NCBI GenBank assembly: GCA_050261915.1
Contig: JBLNDT010000040.1
Coordinates: forward strand, 1-22,850
DNA: 22,850 bases
Reading direction: 5' to 3'
Source: UBA699 sp050261915
GTDB lineage: Bacteria; Bacillota; Clostridia; Clostridiales; Clostridiaceae
Shown here in pieces: positions 1 through 8,198 of this stretch (the stretch's first letter is position 1; every line of letters begins with the position of its first letter). The notes under the pieces were generated by a model. That model worked only from the letters and a program-made list of their open reading frames with translations. It was not told the DNA's origin and searched no databases. A program made the translations under genes and the position numbers.

Positions 1-200
1 CTTGGCTGTGAAGTTTTTGGTATAAATCCATTTCTCATATAATCATAGAATCTTTTATAAGGGAGAGCTTGTCCAAAATCATCCATGTATTCCTGGCCTT
101 CAATTCTACAGGTAAGGCTTATATAAGGCAGTCCTTTCTCATCAATGTAAGCTTTGCCTAAATCACAGCATGAATCAGTGACAATTATGAAATCCTTCAT
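1..200 (-). CDS. DegV family protein (3' part cut off by window edge)
   Basis: The first 66 codons of a DegV-family gene are present; the rest lies beyond base 1. The N-terminus MKDFIIVTDSCCDL, followed later by DDFGQALPYKRFYDYMRNG and PKTSQP, is the typical opening of DegV proteins, which are small cytoplasmic fatty-acid-binding proteins. In Firmicutes, members of the family present acyl chains to fatty-acid kinase FakA. The ATG at 200-198 has an AAAGGAG ribosome site at 207-213 that overlaps the stop codon of the upstream permease gene. The gap is only 13 bases, so it is probably cotranscribed with the ABC exporter genes. Whether it works with the exporter cannot be judged from here. Confidence 0.88.
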   Translation of the reverse strand, partial: MKDFIIVTDSCCDLGKAYIDEKGLPYISLTCRIEGQEYMDDFGQALPYKRFYDYMRNGFIPKTSQP

Positions 201-213
201 AAAAATATCTCCT

Positions 214-1878
214 TTAGATATCAATTTGATTTAATTTTTTTACACAATATCCTTTTAACATACTATATAAAATACAATTAATTATACCAAATGTGAACAT
301 AAGTGCAATAGATAAAAACATAATATTCAGATTTGATATTTGAGTCAAAATAATAACCAAGGCTCCTAAACCCATGCTTCCAAATATTAGTATTGTACCA
401 TTAAGATTTTGTTTTACTGCTTTTTGTTCCGTATCCCAATTAAGTTTTGGAAAGGAAACATCTATTATTATTCCACATAAAGCACTAAAAACAACTCCAA
501 AAATCCCTGTAAGCAAAGCTAACAAAATAATAGATAAACGTATTTTTATAAAAAAGATGCCAACAGGCACAAAAAATATAATCCCTATAAGCCCCATAGC
601 AACTCCAGACAAGACTTTTCCAAGGAGCTGTTTTTCATAGCTTACAGGTATGTATTTCATAAATATAATATTTCTACCCTCTCTAGATATTGCTGTAGAG
701 GTTATCATATTTGATGAAGTTATAAAAACTGAAATAACAAATCCTGCAGCAACAATCATCGGGTCTGCCCCTTTACCCTGGATATTGTTTATAAACCCTG
801 AGGTATCATTGTACATTTTTGGATGAGCAAAAAATGGTATTAATAAAAAAACTGACCAAAGAAAATTCATAAGCACACAGTTAATGAAATAAACTGGAGA
901 TCTATATAAAAGTTTAAGTTCCTTAATCATATAGGAATATACCGCAGGTCTTTCCTTTAAGATTTTTACAAGTTCGATACTTCCTATTGTTCTTCTCTTT
1001 GAGGAAGTTTCAGATATACCAATAACTCCTTTAAAATAAAGCATATTCCCAAGAAATATAAATATAATTACTGCTGCTAATGTTATTGAAACAAATATTA
1101 ATAGATAAAGGATGCCCTTTCCACTTGAGGAATTGATTAACGCATAAACTGCAGTTTTTGTACTTGGAAATAAGCTCCCCATAGCTCCAATTAAAGAATT
1201 GTTGCCTTTACTTAGAAGTTCTGCTATGTCTGAGCTGTTTAGTGTTGCAGTAAACCTTTGAAAAAACACATTTGCTCCCAATGCAATAAACATTGCAAGG
1301 ATTCCCCCGGCTATCCTAAACAAATCCTTATTTTTTGCTATATTTGTAAACCTCATTATAATCATATCCATAATTGAAGCTGCGGTTAGTGGAATAACCG
1401 GCAGCAATAAAAATATAACCATGCTGAAAAGATAGAATAAAATAAACTCCTGATTTCTAAATCCATATATCAAGAACACAGGAATTAATACTACTCCTTC
1501 GGTAATATACTCATAAACCAAAACTGTTAAAAATTTCGCCAGAAGAATTTCTGACTGCTTTAAAGGCATTGGAAGTAGAATTTCAATATCCGTTGAAAAA
1601 TAAAAAGTATTAATAGTATATGATACACCAAACAAAAAAATTATCATTACTGTAATTGGAAGTGCAAGCGCAATAATCAAACCTTGCTGATTTATTCCTT
1701 TCAATACACCAAAAATGGAGGAAACAACTTCTACAATAGTTATTATAAGTGGAAGACAAACAGCAAAGGCTATAATAAACATAACTTTTATCCGATTTGA
1801 TTTTTTTCCATTTCCTGAACCAAATGAACCACTTCCATTTTTTAACAAAATTTTTGTAAGCAAAATAACATTATTCAT
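214..1878 (-). CDS. ABC-2 type exporter permease, 554 aa
   Basis: This is a polytopic membrane protein with many hydrophobic stretches, for example around residues 31-60, 66-90, 150-175, 190-205, 255-280, 330-350, 375-395, 430-475 and 500-545. The motif FYFSTDIEILLPMPLKQSEILLAKF near residues 92-116 resembles the large permeases of the 'putative ATP-binding cassette' ABC_tran_2 type. It should be the membrane half of an exporter powered by the ATPase encoded just upstream. The ATG at 1878 overlaps that gene's stop by 8 bases, which suggests translational coupling. The substrate is unknown. Such exporters often move peptides, antibiotics or lipids, but no neighbouring gene names the cargo. Confidence 0.85.
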   Translation of the reverse strand: MNNVILLTKILLKNGSGSFGSGNGKKSNRIKVMFIIAFAVCLPLIITIVEVVSSIFGVLKGINQQGLIIALALPITVMIIFLFGVSYTINTFYFSTDIEILLPMPLKQSEILLAKFLTVLVYEYITEGVVLIPVFLIYGFRNQEFILFYLFSMVIFLLLPVIPLTAASIMDMIIMRFTNIAKNKDLFRIAGGILAMFIALGANVFFQRFTATLNSSDIAELLSKGNNSLIGAMGSLFPSTKTAVYALINSSSGKGILYLLIFVSITLAAVIIFIFLGNMLYFKGVIGISETSSKRRTIGSIELVKILKERPAVYSYMIKELKLLYRSPVYFINCVLMNFLWSVFLLIPFFAHPKMYNDTSGFINNIQGKGADPMIVAAGFVISVFITSSNMITSTAISREGRNIIFMKYIPVSYEKQLLGKVLSGVAMGLIGIIFFVPVGIFFIKIRLSIILLALLTGIFGVVFSALCGIIIDVSFPKLNWDTEQKAVKQNLNGTILIFGSMGLGALVIILTQISNLNIMFLSIALMFTFGIINCILYSMLKGYCVKKLNQIDI

Positions 1879-2596
1879 TTTCAGTCATCTCCAAAAACAT
1901 TCTTTCAAGTGAATCATTTTCTTTAAAGTGATTCCTCATCTCATTTAATGTGCCTGTGAAAATTATTTTACCCTTATTAATAATTGATACCCTGTCACAT
2001 ATTTTTTCTGCAACTTCCAAGATATGAGTTGAAAAAAACACTGAATTCCCCTTTTGGGCATGTTCCCTCATCATTTCCTTCAGTATATATGATGACTTTG
2101 GGTCTAAACCTGTCATTGGTTCATCCAATATCCAAACTGCAGGTTCATGAAGCAGTGCCCCAATAATCATTATTTTCTGCCTCATTCCATGGGAATAGCT
2201 TTGAATCTGGTCACCAAGAGCTGAAGTCATTTCAAATCTGCTGCTTAAGTCCTCTATTTTTTCTTTTCTCTGCTTTTCTGAAACTTTGTATATATCTCCA
2301 ATAAAATTTAGATATTCTATTCCCTTTAACCTAAGAAACATATCAGGGCTATCTGGAACAAAGCCAAATTGCTCTTTTGCATCAATTGGATTTTCCTTTA
2401 TATCCTTTCCATTAATTTTTATATTTCCAGAATCACAATTTAGTATTCCTGTAATCAGCTTAATTGTAGTGGTTTTTCCTGCACCATTTGGTCCTAAAAA
2501 ACCAAAAACCTCACCATTATTTATTGAGATGCTCAAATTGTCTACAGCATTAATTTTTCCCCCATAATTTTTGCTCACATTATTAATCTCTATCAT
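1871..2596 (-). CDS. ABC transporter ATP-binding protein, 241 aa
   Basis: This is the nucleotide-binding subunit of an ABC-2 exporter. Motifs seen in order are Walker A GPNGAGKTT (about residues 36-44), a degenerate signature SYSHGMRQK, Walker B VWILDEP and an H-loop in FFSTHILE. Serine and histidine in place of the usual SGG in the signature are common in this exporter subfamily. The start is taken at ATG 2596-2594 because AGGAGG lies at 2603-2608, six bases upstream. An in-frame extension to 2647 would begin with unconserved residues and run through a hairpin, so it is rejected. The gene heads an operon with the permease (8-base overlap) and degV. Confidence 0.93.
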   Translation of the reverse strand: MIEINNVSKNYGGKINAVDNLSISINNGEVFGFLGPNGAGKTTTIKLITGILNCDSGNIKINGKDIKENPIDAKEQFGFVPDSPDMFLRLKGIEYLNFIGDIYKVSEKQRKEKIEDLSSRFEMTSALGDQIQSYSHGMRQKIMIIGALLHEPAVWILDEPMTGLDPKSSYILKEMMREHAQKGNSVFFSTHILEVAEKICDRVSIINKGKIIFTGTLNEMRNHFKENDSLERMFLEMTENE

Positions 2597-2618
2597 AATA
2601 TTTCCTCCTGTAACAATA

Positions 2619-2644
2619 AAATTGTGGGTTATTCCCCACAATTT
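2619..2644 (-). terminator. Hairpin upstream of ABC exporter: terminator or leader element
   Basis: Two perfect 10-base arms, AAATTGTGGG at 2619-2628 and CCCACAATTT at 2635-2644, flank a 6-base loop. On the minus strand the stem is followed by TATTGTT, a weak U-tract. It lies between the end of the giant kinase gene and the ribosome site of the ATPase gene. It may terminate the kinase transcript. If the promoter candidate at 2660-2688 is real, it instead sits in the exporter leader and could be an attenuator or an operator. The hairpin is certain; its role is not. Confidence 0.55.
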
Positions 2645-2659
2645 CATTTTTCAATATAA

Positions 2660-2688
2660 AGTATACATTTATCAAATATATAAAACAA
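2660..2688 (-). promoter_or_regulatory. Candidate promoter of ABC exporter-degV operon
   Basis: On the minus strand TTGTTT (2688-2683) and TATACT (2665-2660) are separated by 17 bases. The -10 matches consensus at five of six positions and the -35 at three of six. The predicted transcript starts near 2653, just before the hairpin at 2619-2644. In AT-rich DNA such matches arise by chance, so this is tentative. Confidence 0.35.
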
Positions 2689-2695
2689 GACTGCA

Positions 2696-5600
2696 TCAAA
2701 AGTAAATATCTGAAAATTCAATCTTCACCCTTTCAATTTTCTCTTCAGCACTACATTTTATTAATTTCTTCTCCTCCACCTTTGTTTCATCCAAGTAAGC
2801 TGGGATGGTTACAATAAATTCTGAGCCTTTACCAATTTCACTATTTAAACTAATAGAACCTTTATGCATATCTACCAGGGATTTAACCAATGCTAGCCCT
2901 ATTCCGCTGCCCTCATTTGCCCTTGAAAATGATTTGTCTAATTGGACAAACCGTTTAAACACATCAGGCATTTTTTCTTCTGGTATTCCAACCCCAGTGT
3001 CTTTTACACTTATAGAAATTTTATCAAAATAGTCATATATATTTACATAAACCAAGCCATTTGGCGGGGTAAATTTTATAGCATTTGACAGGAGATTTAG
3101 CATTATTCTTTCAATTTTATCACTATCAAAGGATATATTTTTTTCTTCTATCTGAGTATCGAATATTATGGTTATCCCCTTGCTTTCTGCAAATGTAACC
3201 ACGGACATTGTTACTCCTTCAATAAAATTAACGATATCCCCTTTAACAAATTGTGAATTTAGGTAGCCTGAATCTATTTTGGTTATATCTATCAGGTTGT
3301 TTGTAAGTCTTAAAAGCCTGTAGCAGTTTTGCTTTGTCATTCCTATGTACTTTTTTATTCCTTCTACAGGCTTAGATTGTGTTTGGGCATTTACAAGAAA
3401 ATCACACATCTGATTTGAACTTAAAATAACATTTAATGGAGTACGAAGCTCATGAGATATATTTGCAATAAATTCAGTCCTCATCTTATCATATTCCATG
3501 ATTTCCTCAAGGCGTTTAGCACTTTCGATGCATTCCTTTTTAAGAGCTTTTGCTTTTTCTCTTTCAGTAATATTTCTTGCAATTACAATCATTGCCTTTG
3601 GCTCCCCTTGTTTATTAAATACCGGGCTGTTGATTATATCATAATAATTTTCTTCACCAAATTCATTAACCAGTATTTCATTGAACCTCATTTCCCTTTT
3701 TTCATTCTTAACAATATTATCCATACCTTCGATTTTAAAAAATGTTTTCTTATTTCCACCTGCTATTTTATATAATTCAAGTATGGTTTTGTTTTTATAA
3801 TCTATTTTTTCAAGTCCCAGAAGCTGCTGGGCTGCAGCATTAATTTCTACATATCTTCCCATTTCATCCTTAAAGGTAATGCAGTCTGATGTATTGTTTA
3901 TAAGAGTTCTTAACCTGTTTTCACTTTCTAAAAGAGCCTCTTCCACTATTTTTCTTTCTTCTACCTCTTCCTTGAGTTTGTTTACAGTTATTTCTAATTC
4001 CTTTGTTCTTTCCAAAACAATACTTTCAAGTTTTTCATTCATTTCTTTTATTGAATTATACATAGTAGCATTTTCAATTGATGTTGCTGTATGAGATGTA
4101 AGCATTTTCAAAATTTCGATAGCTTCCTTATTGAATGCCCCTTTGATTAAGTTATTCTCAAAGTATAATATTGCCTTTATCTTGTTATTATAGCAAATTG
4201 GGATGCATAATACGGATTTAACACTATTTTCAATTATATTTTTCCCATAATAAAATTCCGTGTTCTTAACATCATCTATCACTAAGGTTTCTCTGCACCT
4301 AGAAACATAATAAACAACATTTTTTACCATTGGATCATAGTTTTCCAGAGGTATTCCATCCTTGCAAATTTCTATATTCATATTTTCCGATCTGGTATCC
4401 GATAGTAAATATAATCTTTCCTTACGCTCTATAACCAGACAACATCTTTCCGCTCCAGCCCTTTTCATAGTTATTCTTATCAATTTTTTTAACAAAATAT
4501 TGTAATCCATTTCGCTTGAAATAATTTGTGCTGATTTAAATAAAGCATTAAAATTAATGTCCCAGGATATTCTATTTATTGAAAAATTTTTTCCATATTC
4601 CTCATTTAATTTTTTAACTTTAATTTTTATTCCTAAACATTCATAGTCTTTTACACAGTCATTGAAGTACATTTCTGCCATCTTCATGATATTCCTTGAT
4701 AAATAATATTTAAATGACAACTCGTTACAAATGGCTTTAAAGTACTTATCTTCATAGACTTCTGCCTGCTTTAGTGCAAGCTCATACAATTGCATTGCTT
4801 TGATATGATCCTCATTTATCCTGGCTGATTCAGCAGCTAAAACAAGAAATATCTGATCTTCATCATTTACTGCATAATGTTTTTTTAAATTATCATTTAG
4901 CTGGTTTATTTTTGCTTTATATTTTATCTTTTTACTTTTTGTACTCCCTGGATATATGCTTGTGAGAATCAATGAATATATACAATTATTCATTATTTTT
5001 ACTGCAACATTAACTTTTTCTTTAATAAATTCCTGACTTTTTTCTATATACCCTAAAGCAGAATGATACTCCCCCATTATGTATGCTTGAAAAGCTCTTG
5101 AGGTACAAAAATAGAATTGGTTTCTTGAACTTATACAGCCTTCATTAAAAACTTTTTCCTCAGTATTGCATTCATTATCCATCAAAAATGTGATATCTTT
5201 TTTTAATATATATAAACATGCTAATTCATTATTGCTTATCTTCATGGAGTTAATAATTTTATCAAGGAGATATTTAAGTTTAGGAAGTCTTTCTCCGAAA
5301 ATAAACTTTTGGTATATCATTGATATTGCAGAATTTGATGCAAAAACTAAGTCTTTGCATTTTATAGCTGAATTATATGCCTCCTCTAGATAATCTCCAC
5401 CCGCTCCAAGCCTCTCGAAATAACTCCTTATTTTATCACCATAAATAAATTTAACTGAGCAATTCAGTTGGGCATTATCACCTTTACTATTTACCATCAA
5501 GGCTAATTGTGCAAAATCTTCCCCCAGCTCATATTCACCGAAATCAATTAAAGCTGCAGCCATTCCTGCATATCCAAAAGCAGAATTCTCAGAGTTTCCG

Positions 5601-8080
5601 TAATAGGTTGAAATTTTGAACATTCCAAGAGATGCGGCTATGCACATTTGTTTTTTTGAGCTTATGTATCCTAATGTCCATAAATTACTGTAAACATCCA
5701 TTAATACCTTTTTCTCTGTGTTGTTGTTTTTAGGTAAATTTATAAACTCATTAATTTTTTTACTTTTTAAAATCTTTATTAGTTTTCTAAATTCTGCTCT
5801 TGAGCTTTTTTTGTTTAAATAGTTTCTAGCCATAACACTGCTTTCCATAAGATTTATAGCTCTGTATGCCATGCTTACAGCTGGTTTTATTTTGTTCCAT
5901 CTTGTATACTGTCTTATTCTAACCTGATAAAGTTTACATTTATCTATTTTTCCTTTTGCTTTCTCGAATAATATATCACTGTAGTAATCTGCTTTTTCGA
6001 AGTCTGAATTTGAATATAAACAATCTATTGTATTAAGGTAAATGTCAAATGAAAGTTTATAATACTTAATCCAATAATTTGAATTTATATAATTTATGGC
6101 AATATCAAAATATTTTGCTGCATCAGAATAGGAGTATGACTTACCAGCATATATGCCCCCTTCAAAATTAAGCTGCACAAGAAATAATATTTCTTTCTCA
6201 TCCTTTAATTCGTTTTTCACCTTGTTGTAATAATAAAGAATTTCAAAAACATTAACAGTGGACAGCCCCTTATCATACTCTACTTTGAGGCTCCGCGCAA
6301 TTTTAATAAGGTTAGCATTTTGTTCTTCTAATTTCATGGTACAATTTACAGCTTCAATAATTTTTCTGCTTGCAAAAACATATTCTCCAGGTTCTAATTC
6401 AATAATTAGATCTTTATTAACACATATATTAATCAAGTTAATCATTTCACTTGTAGTTTTATCGCAAAGTTCTGCCATTTGGTATATAGAAAATTTTTCT
6501 CGGAAGCAGCTGGCAATTTTTAAAAACGCTTTAACCTCATCTGTAAGTTCCCTTATAGTCTCTTTTATATAATTAACCAACTTTTCTTTTCCTGGAAGTA
6601 AACTTATTTTTTCAATAATAAATTGAAAGCATTTTTTTTCATAATTATATTTAATAAGCCCTTGTTTATTTATTTCTTTAATGAATTTATTTGCAAAATA
6701 AAGATTACCTCCACTTTTAATTTTCACAATATTACATAACTCATCGCAATTTTCTATTGAATCTGCAAGGTCTCCAAAACAACTGGTTTTGATATCATCA
6801 GTATTTAGAGATTCCAATTCAATTATTTCAATCAATGCTTTTAATTCATTCAACTGATTCTCAAAGCTTTTAAACTGTATTGATGACTTTGTTCCAGTCC
6901 ATGTGCATACCAGAAAAAAATTTTTAATTTCAGTTTTTACTAATTCTCCTATGAAATTTAATGATTCAATGTCTATACAGCGAATGTCATCTATACACAA
7001 CATAAACAGGTGATTGTTTTCTGTAAAAACTTCAATTATTTTTTTACATATACTAATAAAGTTACTAGGCATGTACAAATTATTATTGTTGTTTTTTTCT
7101 GAAGTATTTCCTAATATTAGTTTGAATTCCGGTATATGCTCTTCTATAAACTCAACATCATCACCTAATATATTTCTAAACCTTTCTCTCCATAATAAAA
7201 TATTATTTTCATTTTCCATTAGTATTCTATTTATAAGGGTTTTAAACCCGTTAATCATAAAAAAATATGGCTGCATCTTATGTTTTTTTTGTACAGCAAC
7301 AGAAATATAGTAATCATTGTTTTTATTAAGTACGTTTTTCAATTCTGTTACAACAGATGTTTTTCCCGTTCCCTGGTCACCTTTTAATATCAAAATGTAT
7401 TTATTTTCTTCATATGCATTCTTGTATATTTTTTCTTTCCATTTCTCAATTACCATTTTTCCATATAATTTTTTTGGTTCAAACAAAATAGCTGAACAAT
7501 CATTTTTACCCAAGGTGAAGTTGTTTATAAACCCTAAGCTTTGGTATTGGTTTAGACATTTCTCCAAATCTGCCTTCAATCCATAATAGCTTGTATATCT
7601 TAGTTCGGGGTTTTTATCAAGAAGCTTTTTAAGAATTTCCCAGAGTATCTGTGGTACTTCCCTGCATTTATTGGAAGGTTTTTTAAATTGAAAGGTGAGA
7701 TGGAAATAATTAATTTCAAGATTATCATCATCTTTAATTAAAGAATCTCCAATAACCATTTCATAAAATATCATTCCAAGTGTATAGAAATCCTTCTTAA
7801 AGCTGTATTTTGCGTTGATCTGCCCTGCTTCTTCAGGGGCCATATATTTTATATATTCATAATCCTGCTGTCTATTTAAAAGTCTTACATAATACCCCCC
7901 TTGATCCTTGTACACAATTATATTTTCAGGATAAATCCTGTAATTTACTATTTCTTTATCCTGAAATTCCATTAGTGTATCCACAATGGAAATTGCTATT
8001 TTAAAAAATAATTCCATGTTTACTTTTCCATTGTTTATTATTTCTCTCAAGGATAGCTCTGAAAATTTATATGTATTCAT
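2696..8080 (-). CDS. Giant sensor histidine kinase: pseudokinase-like + ATPase + GAF + PAS + HisKA + HATPase, 1,794 aa
   Basis: The domain order matches the 'Ser/Thr kinase - predicted ATPase - sensor histidine kinase' family. Residues about 1-175 match the C-lobe of its kinase domain (MAPEE at 80-84, then the DFYTLGMIFYEMVIG helix). The ATP-binding N-lobe is essentially missing, the HRD position reads NYR (46-48) and the DFG position reads NRQ (69-71). An ATPase module follows with Walker A GDQGTGKT (234-241) and an acidic Walker B (D364-D365). A long helical, TPR-like region spans about 600-1170. Next come GAF (about 1180-1340), a coiled coil (1342-1385) and PAS (1388-1507). The phosphoacceptor is H1543 in ISHELRTPL, and the catalytic core has N1662/N1666, DTGVGI and GSGIGLAL. 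There is no receiver domain, no membrane segment and no response-regulator gene nearby. I chose ATG 8080 over the adjacent TTG 8083 because a G-run at 8088-8093 spaces better with it. The input signal is unknown. Confidence 0.9.
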   Translation of the reverse strand: MNTYKFSELSLREIINNGKVNMELFFKIAISIVDTLMEFQDKEIVNYRIYPENIIVYKDQGGYYVRLLNRQQDYEYIKYMAPEEAGQINAKYSFKKDFYTLGMIFYEMVIGDSLIKDDDNLEINYFHLTFQFKKPSNKCREVPQILWEILKKLLDKNPELRYTSYYGLKADLEKCLNQYQSLGFINNFTLGKNDCSAILFEPKKLYGKMVIEKWKEKIYKNAYEENKYILILKGDQGTGKTSVVTELKNVLNKNNDYYISVAVQKKHKMQPYFFMINGFKTLINRILMENENNILLWRERFRNILGDDVEFIEEHIPEFKLILGNTSEKNNNNNLYMPSNFISICKKIIEVFTENNHLFMLCIDDIRCIDIESLNFIGELVKTEIKNFFLVCTWTGTKSSIQFKSFENQLNELKALIEIIELESLNTDDIKTSCFGDLADSIENCDELCNIVKIKSGGNLYFANKFIKEINKQGLIKYNYEKKCFQFIIEKISLLPGKEKLVNYIKETIRELTDEVKAFLKIASCFREKFSIYQMAELCDKTTSEMINLINICVNKDLIIELEPGEYVFASRKIIEAVNCTMKLEEQNANLIKIARSLKVEYDKGLSTVNVFEILYYYNKVKNELKDEKEILFLVQLNFEGGIYAGKSYSYSDAAKYFDIAINYINSNYWIKYYKLSFDIYLNTIDCLYSNSDFEKADYYSDILFEKAKGKIDKCKLYQVRIRQYTRWNKIKPAVSMAYRAINLMESSVMARNYLNKKSSRAEFRKLIKILKSKKINEFINLPKNNNTEKKVLMDVYSNLWTLGYISSKKQMCIAASLGMFKISTYYGNSENSAFGYAGMAAALIDFGEYELGEDFAQLALMVNSKGDNAQLNCSVKFIYGDKIRSYFERLGAGGDYLEEAYNSAIKCKDLVFASNSAISMIYQKFIFGERLPKLKYLLDKIINSMKISNNELACLYILKKDITFLMDNECNTEEKVFNEGCISSRNQFYFCTSRAFQAYIMGEYHSALGYIEKSQEFIKEKVNVAVKIMNNCIYSLILTSIYPGSTKSKKIKYKAKINQLNDNLKKHYAVNDEDQIFLVLAAESARINEDHIKAMQLYELALKQAEVYEDKYFKAICNELSFKYYLSRNIMKMAEMYFNDCVKDYECLGIKIKVKKLNEEYGKNFSINRISWDINFNALFKSAQIISSEMDYNILLKKLIRITMKRAGAERCCLVIERKERLYLLSDTRSENMNIEICKDGIPLENYDPMVKNVVYYVSRCRETLVIDDVKNTEFYYGKNIIENSVKSVLCIPICYNNKIKAILYFENNLIKGAFNKEAIEILKMLTSHTATSIENATMYNSIKEMNEKLESIVLERTKELEITVNKLKEEVEERKIVEEALLESENRLRTLINNTSDCITFKDEMGRYVEINAAAQQLLGLEKIDYKNKTILELYKIAGGNKKTFFKIEGMDNIVKNEKREMRFNEILVNEFGEENYYDIINSPVFNKQGEPKAMIVIARNITEREKAKALKKECIESAKRLEEIMEYDKMRTEFIANISHELRTPLNVILSSNQMCDFLVNAQTQSKPVEGIKKYIGMTKQNCYRLLRLTNNLIDITKIDSGYLNSQFVKGDIVNFIEGVTMSVVTFAESKGITIIFDTQIEEKNISFDSDKIERIMLNLLSNAIKFTPPNGLVYVNIYDYFDKISISVKDTGVGIPEEKMPDVFKRFVQLDKSFSRANEGSGIGLALVKSLVDMHKGSISLNSEIGKGSEFIVTIPAYLDETKVEEKKLIKCSAEEKIERVKIEFSDIYF

Positions 8081-8131
8081 CAAAAATCCCCCCAGTAATT
8101 ATAATAAATACCAATATTTACATTTTATCAT

Positions 8132-8146
8132 AAATTACTGTAATTT
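8132..8146. promoter_or_regulatory. 7-1-7 inverted repeat upstream of the giant kinase gene
   Basis: AAATTAC and GTAATTT flank a single T in the 116-base gap between the chemotaxis gene's stop and the giant kinase's start. A related sequence, CAGTAATT, recurs at 8093-8100 beside the ribosome site. The spacing is that of a dimeric repressor or activator site. The sequence is AT-rich, so chance cannot be excluded. No clear promoter for the kinase gene was found here. Confidence 0.3.
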
Positions 8147-8163
8147 TATATATAAATTTACAA

Positions 8164-8198
8164 AATTAATGAGGTATGCCAGGCATACCTCATTAATT
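8164..8198 (-). terminator. Terminator hairpin of the chemotaxis gene
   Basis: Perfect 17-base complementary arms at 8164-8180 and 8182-8198 are separated by one base, so the real loop opens a few pairs. On the minus strand the stem is followed by TTGTAAATTT. It overlaps the stop codon (8199-8197) of the methyl-accepting chemotaxis gene, so it most likely ends that transcript and isolates the giant kinase gene. Confidence 0.75.

Noticed and set aside
2597..2647. N-terminal extension of the ABC ATPase to 2647
   Set aside because: A strong AGGAGG precedes the ATG at 2596, and the extension runs through a perfect hairpin with no conserved residues.
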